Positions 10,047-18,186 of a stretch of DNA of 33,703 nucleotides are shown piece after piece. Below the pieces are notes generated by a model. It saw only the letters and a list, made by a program, of their open reading frames with translations, was not told where the DNA came from and did no database searches. Source of the DNA: Neocallimastix lanati (nom. inval.) (lineage: Eukaryota; Neocallimastigomycota; Neocallimastigomycetes; Neocallimastigales; Neocallimastigaceae); contig JACVTC010000385.1 in the NCBI GenBank assembly GCA_016946835.1, positions 1-33,703 of the forward strand. Reading direction: 5' to 3'. A program made the position numbers and the translations under genes. Position 1 is the first letter of the stretch; each line of letters begins with the position of its first letter.

Positions 10047-11120
10047 ATGGATTTCAATAGTAATAAACAAGCAATTTCCTCAAGTGAAGTTAATAATTCC
10101 TATCTCCATGATGAAAATGCATCCAAACTTATTACTGCAATTGCTGACTTCATTCCTGCTTTCTTTTCTCCTAATGGTGTCCTCCAAAAGGAAAATGAAA
10201 GCAATAAACTAAATATCTTAGAAATTTTAATTCAAAGTGAAGATTTCTTTAAGGAGCATCCAAATTCTTTTCAAAAGGATGAACTAAAAAGTTCTTTTGT
10301 TATTAATAAACTTACTGGTACCGCCAGAAAATGGGGTCTTTCTCTTTTAACTGATGGTACTCTAAAGAACCTTGAATTTAGTAAGTTTAAGAAGCTCTTA
10401 CTGGATAACTTTGATATTGGGAATGAAAGGAAGCAAAAATATGTCATCATGGAAAAGTTGTGGAAATTGAAACAACTTCAATTAGGAAATGTTGCTGAAT
10501 ATACTATTGAATTTCGGAGATTGGCTGGACGTTTAGGATGGCCCGACGAAGTTTTAATAGATATCATCGGTAAGGGTCTACTTGACAAAGTCCGCGAAGA
10601 GTTTGATAAACTCGAAAAGCCATCTACTCTTTTTGAAGCTACCAACATTATTATTGGAATTGATAAGAAGTGTTTTTTGGAAAGTCGTCTACGCCACAAT
10701 CAAAAAAATAAATTTAATGGAAAAATGTCGTTTCATAGGAAGAGAAACGATTTACTAAAATCAGAAAAGAATTCTAAACATTCTCATTTCAGAAAAAATA
10801 AGTCTAAAAACGACATACTTTCAGCAAATTACACCCCGAATATTAAAACAACAATCACAACTACCTTTTACCTTGATATTAATGGAAGAAATATTAAGGC
10901 AAATCTATTAATTGATTCGTGTTCTGCCAGAAGTTTTATTTGTAAAAACTTCGCAAATTCTAATAAATTACCTGTGTTAGGACTCAATTCCCAAATCAAC
11001 ATCCAACTTCCTAATGGGAAAAGTATGAATATCAGGCAAACTACTAAGCCCCTTAAATTAAAATTTATGGATCATAAGGAAACTTTTGAATTCTGCATTG
11101 CTAATTCTTCAGGGCATTAA
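10047..11120 (+). CDS. gag: Element D Gag plus N-terminal half of protease (frameshifted end)
   Basis: This 357-residue frame starts at an ATG in good context (AAAATGG) and encodes the capsid precursor fused to protease. The Gag core spans about residues 30-225, with KLTGTARKWGLSLL near 92 and VAEYTIEFRRLAGRLGWPDE near 150. A basic Lys/Arg/Asn region (about 225-265) replaces a CCHC knuckle. Retropepsin begins with ANLLIDSCSARSFICKNF near 285, with Cys where the family has Gly (DSG/DTG). The frame stops at 11118. The second protease motif NGILGRDWL continues one frame over at 18187, beyond the nested element C. An extra T near 11104 explains the shift. The C insertion lies exactly at this codon block. 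Confidence 0.85.
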   Translation: MDFNSNKQAISSSEVNNSYLHDENASKLITAIADFIPAFFSPNGVLQKENESNKLNILEILIQSEDFFKEHPNSFQKDELKSSFVINKLTGTARKWGLSLLTDGTLKNLEFSKFKKLLLDNFDIGNERKQKYVIMEKLWKLKQLQLGNVAEYTIEFRRLAGRLGWPDEVLIDIIGKGLLDKVREEFDKLEKPSTLFEATNIIIGIDKKCFLESRLRHNQKNKFNGKMSFHRKRNDLLKSEKNSKHSHFRKNKSKNDILSANYTPNIKTTITTTFYLDINGRNIKANLLIDSCSARSFICKNFANSNKLPVLGLNSQINIQLPNGKSMNIRQTTKPLKLKFMDHKETFEFCIANSSGH

Positions 11121-11123
11121 TGG
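11119..11123. repeat. Target site duplication AATGG of element C (left)
   Basis: AATGG directly precedes the left LTR of C and recurs at 18187-18191 directly after the right LTR. The duplicated bases lie in the protease codons of element D, proving that C inserted into D. Confidence 0.95.
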
Positions 11124-11894
11124 TATAAAGTTTTGATAAAAAAATAGATTATAAATCAACACTTCAATAATAACACTAAAACACAAAATAATAGTTTTAA
11201 AGAACAAGTTTTATTAATTTTTTAAATATTAAAATCTTTATTTATTTTAAAGTGTTATTAACAAGAAATCGTTAATAACAATTACATCGATTAAAATACA
11301 TGAAATTTGATAACTATTTATATTTTTATCTTATTGCATTTATAATATATAATTCCTATTGAATTATATTATCTAGCTATTTATTTAAAACAGTACTAAC
11401 CTAAACTAATAATAAATAATTAACTATTACTAAATAAAGAGAATTATAATTAATAACTAAAATAAATATAATCAATTCTAATTGAGTTCATTTATTATTT
11501 ATTTATTATTTAAATATTATTAGTAAATTTATTATATATTTTCTATTTAAAAATAATATAAAAGTTGTCATAATTATTTAATATAAATTTAGCATAAAAT
11601 GCCGTAAGTTTCAACATGACTAATTGCATAGTTTCATGTTGTTAATTTATCTTGTGAAAAACCTTAACTCTTATTATTTAAATTAAATTACATAAAAAGA
11701 AATGATTTTCAAATACTAGTTTCACAAGAGAAATTTTTAATTTATTAGTATGATTGGGAAAAAAATCGAAATTATGTTAAAAATATTTTCAATAATTTTA
11801 TACACGTGATTTCAAATAAATTTATTTTAATTTTACTTAAATTTATGATTAAATTTAATTAAAATTATTTAAAGATATTAATAATATCTTTACA
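11124..11894 (-). repeat. 3' LTR of element C
   Basis: This 771-bp LTR matches 17416-18186 at every position I compared. On the transcribed strand it begins TGTAAAGATATTATTAATAT, a perfect short palindrome (AAAGATATT/AATATCTTT), and contains CACGTGATTTCA-type and TATAAATA motifs. Confidence 0.93.
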
Positions 11895-11906
11895 ATCTCG
11901 CCCTTT
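11895..11906 (-). promoter_or_regulatory. Polypurine tract of element C
   Basis: On the transcribed strand AAAGGGCGAGAT abuts the 3' LTR start. This is the expected position and composition for the plus-strand primer. Element E has the similar GTGGAAGGGCGT at the same place (26561-26550). Confidence 0.7.
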
Positions 11907-11931
11907 AAGTCGAGCTCCTGCGAGATTAACT

Positions 11932-14900
11932 TTAGGAAGGAAGATCGATCACAAAAGGTTGATATTTATGCCTAACATAGTACTCGTTCGAATCTTCAGG
12001 TAGTTGGCAAAATTCATTGTTAATATTCGAAGATTTATTCTTCTTTTCTTTTCTATAGTATTCTTGTATTAATTGTTTATCAAAAATTTGATCTTCATCG
12101 ATCCAAGTATTTTCATTAGAATCGCATCCTTTCCATTTAATCAAGTAACGATTTTTATTGTTAAAAGTTTTCATTTTAATTATTCTTTCAGGACTTCTAT
12201 TAATTGTATCCGTAGTAAGATTAATATTTCTTCTACGAGTATTTCTTCTGTTTGGGAATTCATTTTCATGGTAAGGTTCGAGGAGCGAAACATGGAATAC
12301 AGGGTGACAGCGCATATTATTAGGAAGTTTAAGTTCATACGCTAAATCACTAACTTTTCTAATGATTTCAAAGGGTCCTATTAGTTGATCAGATAATTTT
12401 TTATTTTTCTTTGTTGTATTACCCTTTAAAAGATAAACTTTATTTCCTACTTTAAAATCAGGAGAATCTATTCTTTTTAAATCTGCATATTTTTTATAAG
12501 TCTTTTTCGCTTGTTCTAAATTTTCTTTTAAAAACTTTATGTTTTCGTTAATATTCAATATTCTTTTTTCAGCTCTATGTGGATTCTCGTTTGAAGGAAT
12601 CTCAGGATTAAACTTTGGATTAAATCCATAATTTGCAAAAAATGGTGATTGATTTATTGATTGTTGTAAAGTATTGTTATAAGAAAATTCTGCAAAAGGT
12701 AATAAATCAAACCAATTATTTTGTTTTTCGTTAATGAAACAACGAAGATATTGTTCCAATATCGAGTTCACCCTCTCCGTTTGACCATCAGTCTGCGGGT
12801 GATTAGCAGTAGAAAAAGAATGCTTAATATTTAAAAGAGAGCAAAGACGATTCCAAAAATCAGAGGTAAATTGAGAACCACGATCAGAAATAATAGAATC
12901 GGGGAAACCATGAAGTTTAAAAATATTAGCAATGAAAGAATCAGCAGCAATAGAAGCAGTAGGAAGACATCTAAATGGTATAAAATGAGCCATTTTAGTT
13001 AAGCGATCCACAACAACCATTATAGTGGTCATATCTTTGGATTTCGGAAGTTCAACAATAAAATCCATAGAGATAGCAGACCAGGCTCTATTTGGTGTAT
13101 AAAGTGGAGAAAGTAAACCATATGGCTTATGTCTTGGGATTTTGGATTTTGAACAAATTTCACAAGATTTAATAAACATTTTAACATCTTTTTGTAATTT
13201 AGGCCACCAGAAATTACGAGAAATAAGTTCAATAGTTTTATTAATTCCAAAATGACCAGCAGAAATAGAGTCATGATGGAGTTCTAAAACTCTTATTCTA
13301 ATTTTATTGGGAACATAAATTAAATTTTCAAAAAGTAAATAACCATTTTTGTCAAGAGAAAATTTATCGATTTTACTAAAAGGGGGATCTTTTGAATTAT
13401 CATTTTTAAGAAATTCAGTTATTTTGCAATAGAATTCATCATTAGCTAGAGAATCATGAATAGAGGAGATTAAAGAATCATTCTTAAAACTACATGAATT
13501 AATAACGCATGAAATAGGACGAACACTAGCAAATAAATGATCACTACGTCTTGATAAAATATCTGGTTTACCTGACTTTTTGCCAGCTCTGTAAATTAGT
13601 TTAAAATCAAATCTAGATAAGAATTCATACCAACGAATTTGGCGTTGGGAAAGAAGTTCAGGTTTTCGAGGGAAAGTTAAATTCTTATGATCAGTATAAA
13701 TAATAAACTGATGGCGAGCTCCTTCTAAGTAATGTCTCCATCCTTCCAATGCAACTTTAATAGCAAGAAGTTCTTTGTCATAGATAGGGTAATTTCTTTG
13801 GGATTTAGTTAAGCTAGTAGAAATAAAAGCAATTGGATGCAAATGCCCATCAAATTCCTGAGAAAGAATTGCACCAACAGCAAAATTACTAGCATCAGTT
13901 TCAACAATGAATTGTTTGTTGCTATCAGGATGTTTCAAAATAGGAGCAGTAGTAAATAATTCTTTTAAAGTATCAAACGCTTTTTGTTGTTCAGAACTCC
14001 AATTAAAAGGAACATTTTTTCTAGTTAATTTGTGGAGAGGATTTGCAATTTTCGCAAAGTCTTTAATAAAAATTCTGTAATAATTACAAAGTCCAATAAA
14101 CGATTGAATTTCTTTAACGTTTGTTGGAACAGGCCAATCTAAAATTGCTTTAACTTTTTCTTTATCCATTTTAATTCCATCTCTTGATAAAACATAACCA
14201 AGAAAAGTAGTTTCAGTTACATCAAATTCACACTTTTCTAATTTAACAACTAAATGATTCTCTAACAATTTTCTTAAAACTTTCTTGACATGTACATGAT
14301 GTTCTTCTAAAGTATTAGAATAAATTAAAATGTCATCAATATAAGAGATTACAAAATCATCTAAGTAATCACTGAGAACATCATTTATAAAATGTTGGAA
14401 TGTAGCAGGGGCATTCTTAAGCCCAAAAGGCATAACGAGATATTCAAAGTGCCCATATCTTGTGCGAAAGGCAGTTTTGTACTCGTCACCTTCTTTAATT
14501 CTTACTAAGTTATAGGCAGATTTTAAATCTAACTTAGTAAAATATTTAGCACCTTTAACTCTATCCAACAATTCACTAATTAAAGGAAGAGGGTAAGAGT
14601 TACGGATGGTCATTTCATTTAATTTTCTATAATCAATAACTAATCTATATGTACCATCCTTTTTTCTAACAAATAAAATAGGTGCTCCAGCGGGAGAAGA
14701 AGATTTTCTAATAAAACCCTTTTTTAAATTTTCTTCTAAATATTTCTTTAATTCTTCTCTCTCCGTCTCAGTTAAAGGATACAACGGTCCATAAAATAAA
14801 CTACAATTATCTTTTAATTTAATCTCACAATCATAATTACGATGCGGAGGTAACACATTACAATTATTTTCATTAAACACTTCTTTAAACATCAAATAGA

Positions 14901-16752
14901 TTTCAGGTACTTCGACCTTTTCATCATCTTTATTTAAATTATTATTTTCATTATTACATTTTTCAATTACATTTAATTTCTTACATTTACTTGATTCACA
15001 AATTTTCTTTAAGATCTTTAAACTATTTTTACTAATTTTACTATCACAATTCATAACAATAATATCATCACTATCACTAAAATTATCGCTATCACTAATG
15101 CTATCACTAAAATTATCTAACATAAAAGTATCATTAATATCACTATCGCTATCACTATTAATAAATTCAGTACAAGTTCTAATACGAGTTCGGCGGCCAC
15201 GAATAGAAATTTCTTCTTCAGAATCAGATTCGGAATCGGAGTCAAAGAAAGATTTTCTTTTTCTTGAGTCTTCAATAATTTTATTTTCTTCCAAGTCGGT
15301 AGCAGATTCTTTTCCTTTGTTCTTTTTCTTGTTCTTGATCTTGTTCTTTCTTTTTCTTTTACCGTTATTACAGTGTCTAGCGCAAAATCCTGAGCCAAAG
15401 GAGATCTTCTTTGCGTCGTGGTAATTATAAGGCGAATGCTTCTCAATCCAAGGTAGACCTAAAATAATATCAACATCAGGAATTCTGAGTACATACAATT
15501 GAATGATTTCTAAGTGATTTTTTAAACGTAAAATGCACTTCTCCGTTTCCTTTTTAACTGTTGATATTCCGTAACCAAGACCAGTAACACGGAATGGTTC
15601 TTCAATTTGTTGGGTTTTGATTCTAAAAGCCTTCGCAAATTCTGGGTGAATAAAGTTAAGATCTGATCCAGAATCAATCAAAACTCTTGCCTTTACTTCT
15701 TCTGTATCGTTTGTTTTGATATAAAAATCAATAATGTTACTTTTCTTGGTCAAGAGTGAGTTTTGCTCTTCAACAATTTTTCTGACTTTCAAAATATCTT
15801 CTTGGCTGTTGATTCTTCTGATTCTTCTTAAGCTAGTAGATGCAATATTATCATTTCTTTCTTTCTTGTTGATCATTTTAACTGTAGCGGGCCTCTTCTT
15901 GTTCGGGCAATTAAATTTAAGATGCCCTGGTTGCTTACAATAGTAGCAAAGACCTTTTCTTCTTTCTTCTTCCTTAGAGTTAACATTCTCCTGGTACAAT
16001 TTCTTGTTGGATGGGAAATAGTTGGTATTCCTTTGACCTCTCTTGATTCGATAGAGGTCAACTTCCATGGGATCATTATTAGTGAGTTGTGTACTGGAAC
16101 TAGCGTTGTTTCGGTGATTGTATTGATGAAAATAAAATTCATTAATACTGTGTCTTTTGGTTAAACTCTCAATGCTAATAACGTCAGTAAACAAAGCTCT
16201 TAAATTGTTTGGGTTCGGATTGACCACGGCAAGATGTTCTCTCATTTTATAATGTAATCCTTTGATAAACATGTATATTTTTGCAGACTCGTTGAAGTCT
16301 GAGTTTCTTGCAACTTTATTGAATTCATTAATGTAATCGTTAACGCGGCCAAACTTATGTTGACGGATTGAACAAAGTTTCCCATTAGCAATTACAGTAT
16401 TAACTTCTTCTTCACCATAACGAGCTCTAAGTTCATTAATGAAATTTTCATAGGAATTCAAAATTTCGTCATTGTTGCGTCTCAAAGACGAAGCCCAGTC
16501 TAAAGGTTCTCCAATTAAATAAGAAATTATGAATTTGACTTTTGCGATGTCATTATTAATTCCATGTGGGTTGGATTCCATAGCAATTTCGGCTCTGGTT
16601 AGGAACCCGTCGAATTCCCTCTTGATACCAGAAAACAGTGGTGGATCATTTACTGTTTTCTGAGTGTTTCTTAAGAAGCCTTGATTATTTGCTTGGTTCA
16701 TTTCTAAATCAAGGTTTTCGAATTTTTGAATTAAATCTTCAACTTCGTTCAA
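11932..16752 (-). CDS. gag-pol: Element C Gag-Pol polyprotein with chromodomain
   Basis: One open frame of about 1600 codons encodes the whole polyprotein. In order: Gag (1-250); CCHC knuckle CYYCKQPGHLKFNC (about 269-282); protease VLIDSGSDLNFI (about 355) with IILGLPWI; an acidic Ser/Asp spacer (about 500-600); RT with [13 protein letters not shown] and YIDDILIYS (about 803); RNase H (DASNFAVGAIL, YDKELLAI, YTDHKNL); integrase HHCC (HHDS...CEIC, about 1156-1200); and a DD35E core (MDFIVEL; SDRGSQF about 1288; GQTER about 1324). A GPF module (LIGPFEII) and chromodomain YLIKWKGCDSNENTW (about 1525-1570) end it. No catalytic residue is missing. The first codon of the open frame is TTG; the first ATG is at 16701, giving 1589 residues, and is the likelier start. 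A stop lies just upstream of the TTG. Chromodomains in such integrases direct insertion to marked chromatin. Confidence 0.95.
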   Translation of the reverse strand: MNEVEDLIQKFENLDLEMNQANNQGFLRNTQKTVNDPPLFSGIKREFDGFLTRAEIAMESNPHGINNDIAKVKFIISYLIGEPLDWASSLRRNNDEILNSYENFINELRARYGEEEVNTVIANGKLCSIRQHKFGRVNDYINEFNKVARNSDFNESAKIYMFIKGLHYKMREHLAVVNPNPNNLRALFTDVISIESLTKRHSINEFYFHQYNHRNNASSSTQLTNNDPMEVDLYRIKRGQRNTNYFPSNKKLYQENVNSKEEERRKGLCYYCKQPGHLKFNCPNKKRPATVKMINKKERNDNIASTSLRRIRRINSQEDILKVRKIVEEQNSLLTKKSNIIDFYIKTNDTEEVKARVLIDSGSDLNFIHPEFAKAFRIKTQQIEEPFRVTGLGYGISTVKKETEKCILRLKNHLEIIQLYVLRIPDVDIILGLPWIEKHSPYNYHDAKKISFGSGFCARHCNNGKRKRKNKIKNKKKNKGKESATDLEENKIIEDSRKRKSFFDSDSESDSEEEISIRGRRTRIRTCTEFINSDSDSDINDTFMLDNFSDSISDSDNFSDSDDIIVMNCDSKISKNSLKILKKICESSKCKKLNVIEKCNNENNNLNKDDEKVEVPEIYLMFKEVFNENNCNVLPPHRNYDCEIKLKDNCSLFYGPLYPLTETEREELKKYLEENLKKGFIRKSSSPAGAPILFVRKKDGTYRLVIDYRKLNEMTIRNSYPLPLISELLDRVKGAKYFTKLDLKSAYNLVRIKEGDEYKTAFRTRYGHFEYLVMPFGLKNAPATFQHFINDVLSDYLDDFVISYIDDILIYSNTLEEHHVHVKKVLRKLLENHLVVKLEKCEFDVTETTFLGYVLSRDGIKMDKEKVKAILDWPVPTNVKEIQSFIGLCNYYRIFIKDFAKIANPLHKLTRKNVPFNWSSEQQKAFDTLKELFTTAPILKHPDSNKQFIVETDASNFAVGAILSQEFDGHLHPIAFISTSLTKSQRNYPIYDKELLAIKVALEGWRHYLEGARHQFIIYTDHKNLTFPRKPELLSQRQIRWYEFLSRFDFKLIYRAGKKSGKPDILSRRSDHLFASVRPISCVINSCSFKNDSLISSIHDSLANDEFYCKITEFLKNDNSKDPPFSKIDKFSLDKNGYLLFENLIYVPNKIRIRVLELHHDSISAGHFGINKTIELISRNFWWPKLQKDVKMFIKSCEICSKSKIPRHKPYGLLSPLYTPNRAWSAISMDFIVELPKSKDMTTIMVVVDRLTKMAHFIPFRCLPTASIAADSFIANIFKLHGFPDSIISDRGSQFTSDFWNRLCSLLNIKHSFSTANHPQTDGQTERVNSILEQYLRCFINEKQNNWFDLLPFAEFSYNNTLQQSINQSPFFANYGFNPKFNPEIPSNENPHRAEKRILNINENIKFLKENLEQAKKTYKKYADLKRIDSPDFKVGNKVYLLKGNTTKKNKKLSDQLIGPFEIIRKVSDLAYELKLPNNMRCHPVFHVSLLEPYHENEFPNRRNTRRRNINLTTDTINRSPERIIKMKTFNNKNRYLIKWKGCDSNENTWIDEDQIFDKQLIQEYYRKEKKNKSSNINNEFCQLPEDSNEYYVRHKYQPFVIDLPS

Positions 16753-17034
16753 TTTGTAACTTATTATTTACTTTTGAATATTTTAAATAATGATATTTGA
16801 AATAGATGTTCTAATAAAAAGATATTTCTATTATAATATTGTATGTAAAGTCGAACTGGCTCTCTCCAATTGTAGTGGTGCCGTCGAGTAAACTGAATAT
16901 TATAATATAGTATCTTACTGGTTAAAATTTAATTCCAAATAATATTATGGATTTCTCACGTAATCTGGTAATTTTATTCAAAAGTCTTGCACAAGTGTCC
17001 CAATATGATAAATGGTATGGTATAAGTCTGGTAA

Positions 17035-17076
<42 letters not shown>

Positions 17077-17403
17077 GGTAGAATTAGCCTAAATCGAGTA
17101 GAATATTTCCTTAAACTGGTAGAATAGCCTGAATCGAGTTGAATATTTCCTTAAACTGGTAGAATTAGCCTAAATCGAGTAGAATATTTCCTTAAACTGG
17201 TAGCGATATCCTAAAGCTGGTAGCAATAATCTAAAATTGTGAGTATTCCAAAGTCGGTAGTGTCAAAAGTGGGTAGCTTCTAAAAATCCTTGGTAAAAAT
17301 ATCTGGTAAAAATATCTTGATTCAAGCCACAAATAAGCCACAAAAGAGTCACGTGTTTTAAATATTTTTTATTGATTTATAACGTATTTTTGTTTGTTTA
17401 AAA
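16753..17403 (-). other. Leader of element C with tandem repeats and A tract
   Basis: This 650-bp untranslated leader lies between the primer site and gag. On the transcribed strand it holds three tandem copies of a 40-41 bp unit (17072-17193) containing CTACTCGATTTAGGCTAATT. Degenerate CTACCAG-type remnants run to about 17270, and an A tract lies at 17071-17037. No ORF of note is present. Confidence 0.75.
17072..17193 (-). repeat. Three 40-41 bp tandem repeats in element C leader
   Basis: Units 17072-17112, 17113-17152 and 17153-17193 each begin AAACTGGTAGAAT and end GAATATTTCCTT (plus strand). The second lacks one T and has two or three substitutions. A partial fourth unit follows. They may bind Gag or a host factor, or be slippage products. 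Confidence 0.85.
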
Positions 17404-17415
17404 GGTAATTGTTAT
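17404..17415 (-). promoter_or_regulatory. Element C self-primer binding site
   Basis: On the transcribed strand the interior starts ATAACAATTACC. Its first eleven bases are perfectly complementary to GTAATTGTTAT inside the 5' LTR (17577-17567), which lies 37 bases after a TATAAAT box (17614-17608). There is no tRNA-type TGG. Confidence 0.75.
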
Positions 17416-18186
17416 TATAAAGTTTTGATAAAAAAATAGATTATAAATCAACACTTCAATAATAACACTAAAACACAAAATAATAGTTTTAAAGAACAAG
17501 TTTTATTAATTTTTTAAATATTAAAATCTTTATTTATTTTAAAGTGTTATTAACAAGAAATCGTTAATAACAATTACATCGATTAAAATACATGAAATTT
17601 GATAACTATTTATATTTTTATCTTATTGCATTTATAATATATAATTCCTATTGAATTATATTATCTAGCTATTTATTTAAAACAGTACTAACCTAAACTA
17701 ATAATAAATAATTAACTATTACTAAATAAAGAGAATTATAATTAATAACTAAAATAAATATAATCAATTCTAATTGAGTTCATTTATTATTTATTTATTA
17801 TTTAAATATTATTAGTAAATTTATTATATATTTTCTATTTAAAAATAATATAAAAGTTGTCATAATTATTTAATATAAATTTAGCATAAAATGCCGTAAG
17901 TTTCAACATGACTAATTGCATAGTTTCATGTTGTTAATTTATCTTGTGAAAAACCTTAACTCTTATTATTTAAATTAAATTACATAAAAAGAAATGATTT
18001 TCAAATACTAGTTTCACAAGAGAAATTTTTAATTTATTAGTATGATTGGGAAAAAAATCGAAATTATGTTAAAAATATTTTCAATAATTTTATACACGTG
18101 ATTTCAAATAAATTTATTTTAATTTTACTTAAATTTATGATTAAATTTAATTAAAATTATTTAAAGATATTAATAATATCTTTACA
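17416..18186 (-). repeat. 5' LTR of element C
   Basis: This 771-bp LTR contains the promoter: TATAAATAG at 17614, then the predicted transcript start at about 17577, whose first 11 bases are the self-primer. It is followed by AATGG (18187-18191), the right target duplication. Confidence 0.93.

Larger units (their letters stand above)
11124..18186 (-). mobile_element. Element C: complete chromovirus-type Ty3/gypsy retrotransposon
   Basis: This 7063-bp element has 771-bp LTRs that look identical by eye, the target duplication AATGG, a self-primer site, a purine tract and one uninterrupted Gag-Pol frame ending in a chromodomain. Everything required for transposition appears present, so it is the best candidate here for a live or very recently active element. 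The LTR ends are TGTAAAG...CTTTATA (transcribed strand), so the 3' end is TA rather than the usual CA. Confidence 0.93.

Noticed and set aside
10478-10699. 73-codon minus-strand frame in D gag
   Set aside because: Antisense shadow of a clear Gag core.
11095-11123. Programmed frameshift in element D
   Set aside because: The shift would lie between the two halves of the protease fold and there is no slippery heptamer. A one-base indel is simpler.
15098-15446. Open frames of about 108 codons on both strands inside the C polyprotein
   Set aside because: They are out-of-frame readings of the repetitive acidic Ser/Asp codons of the real protein.
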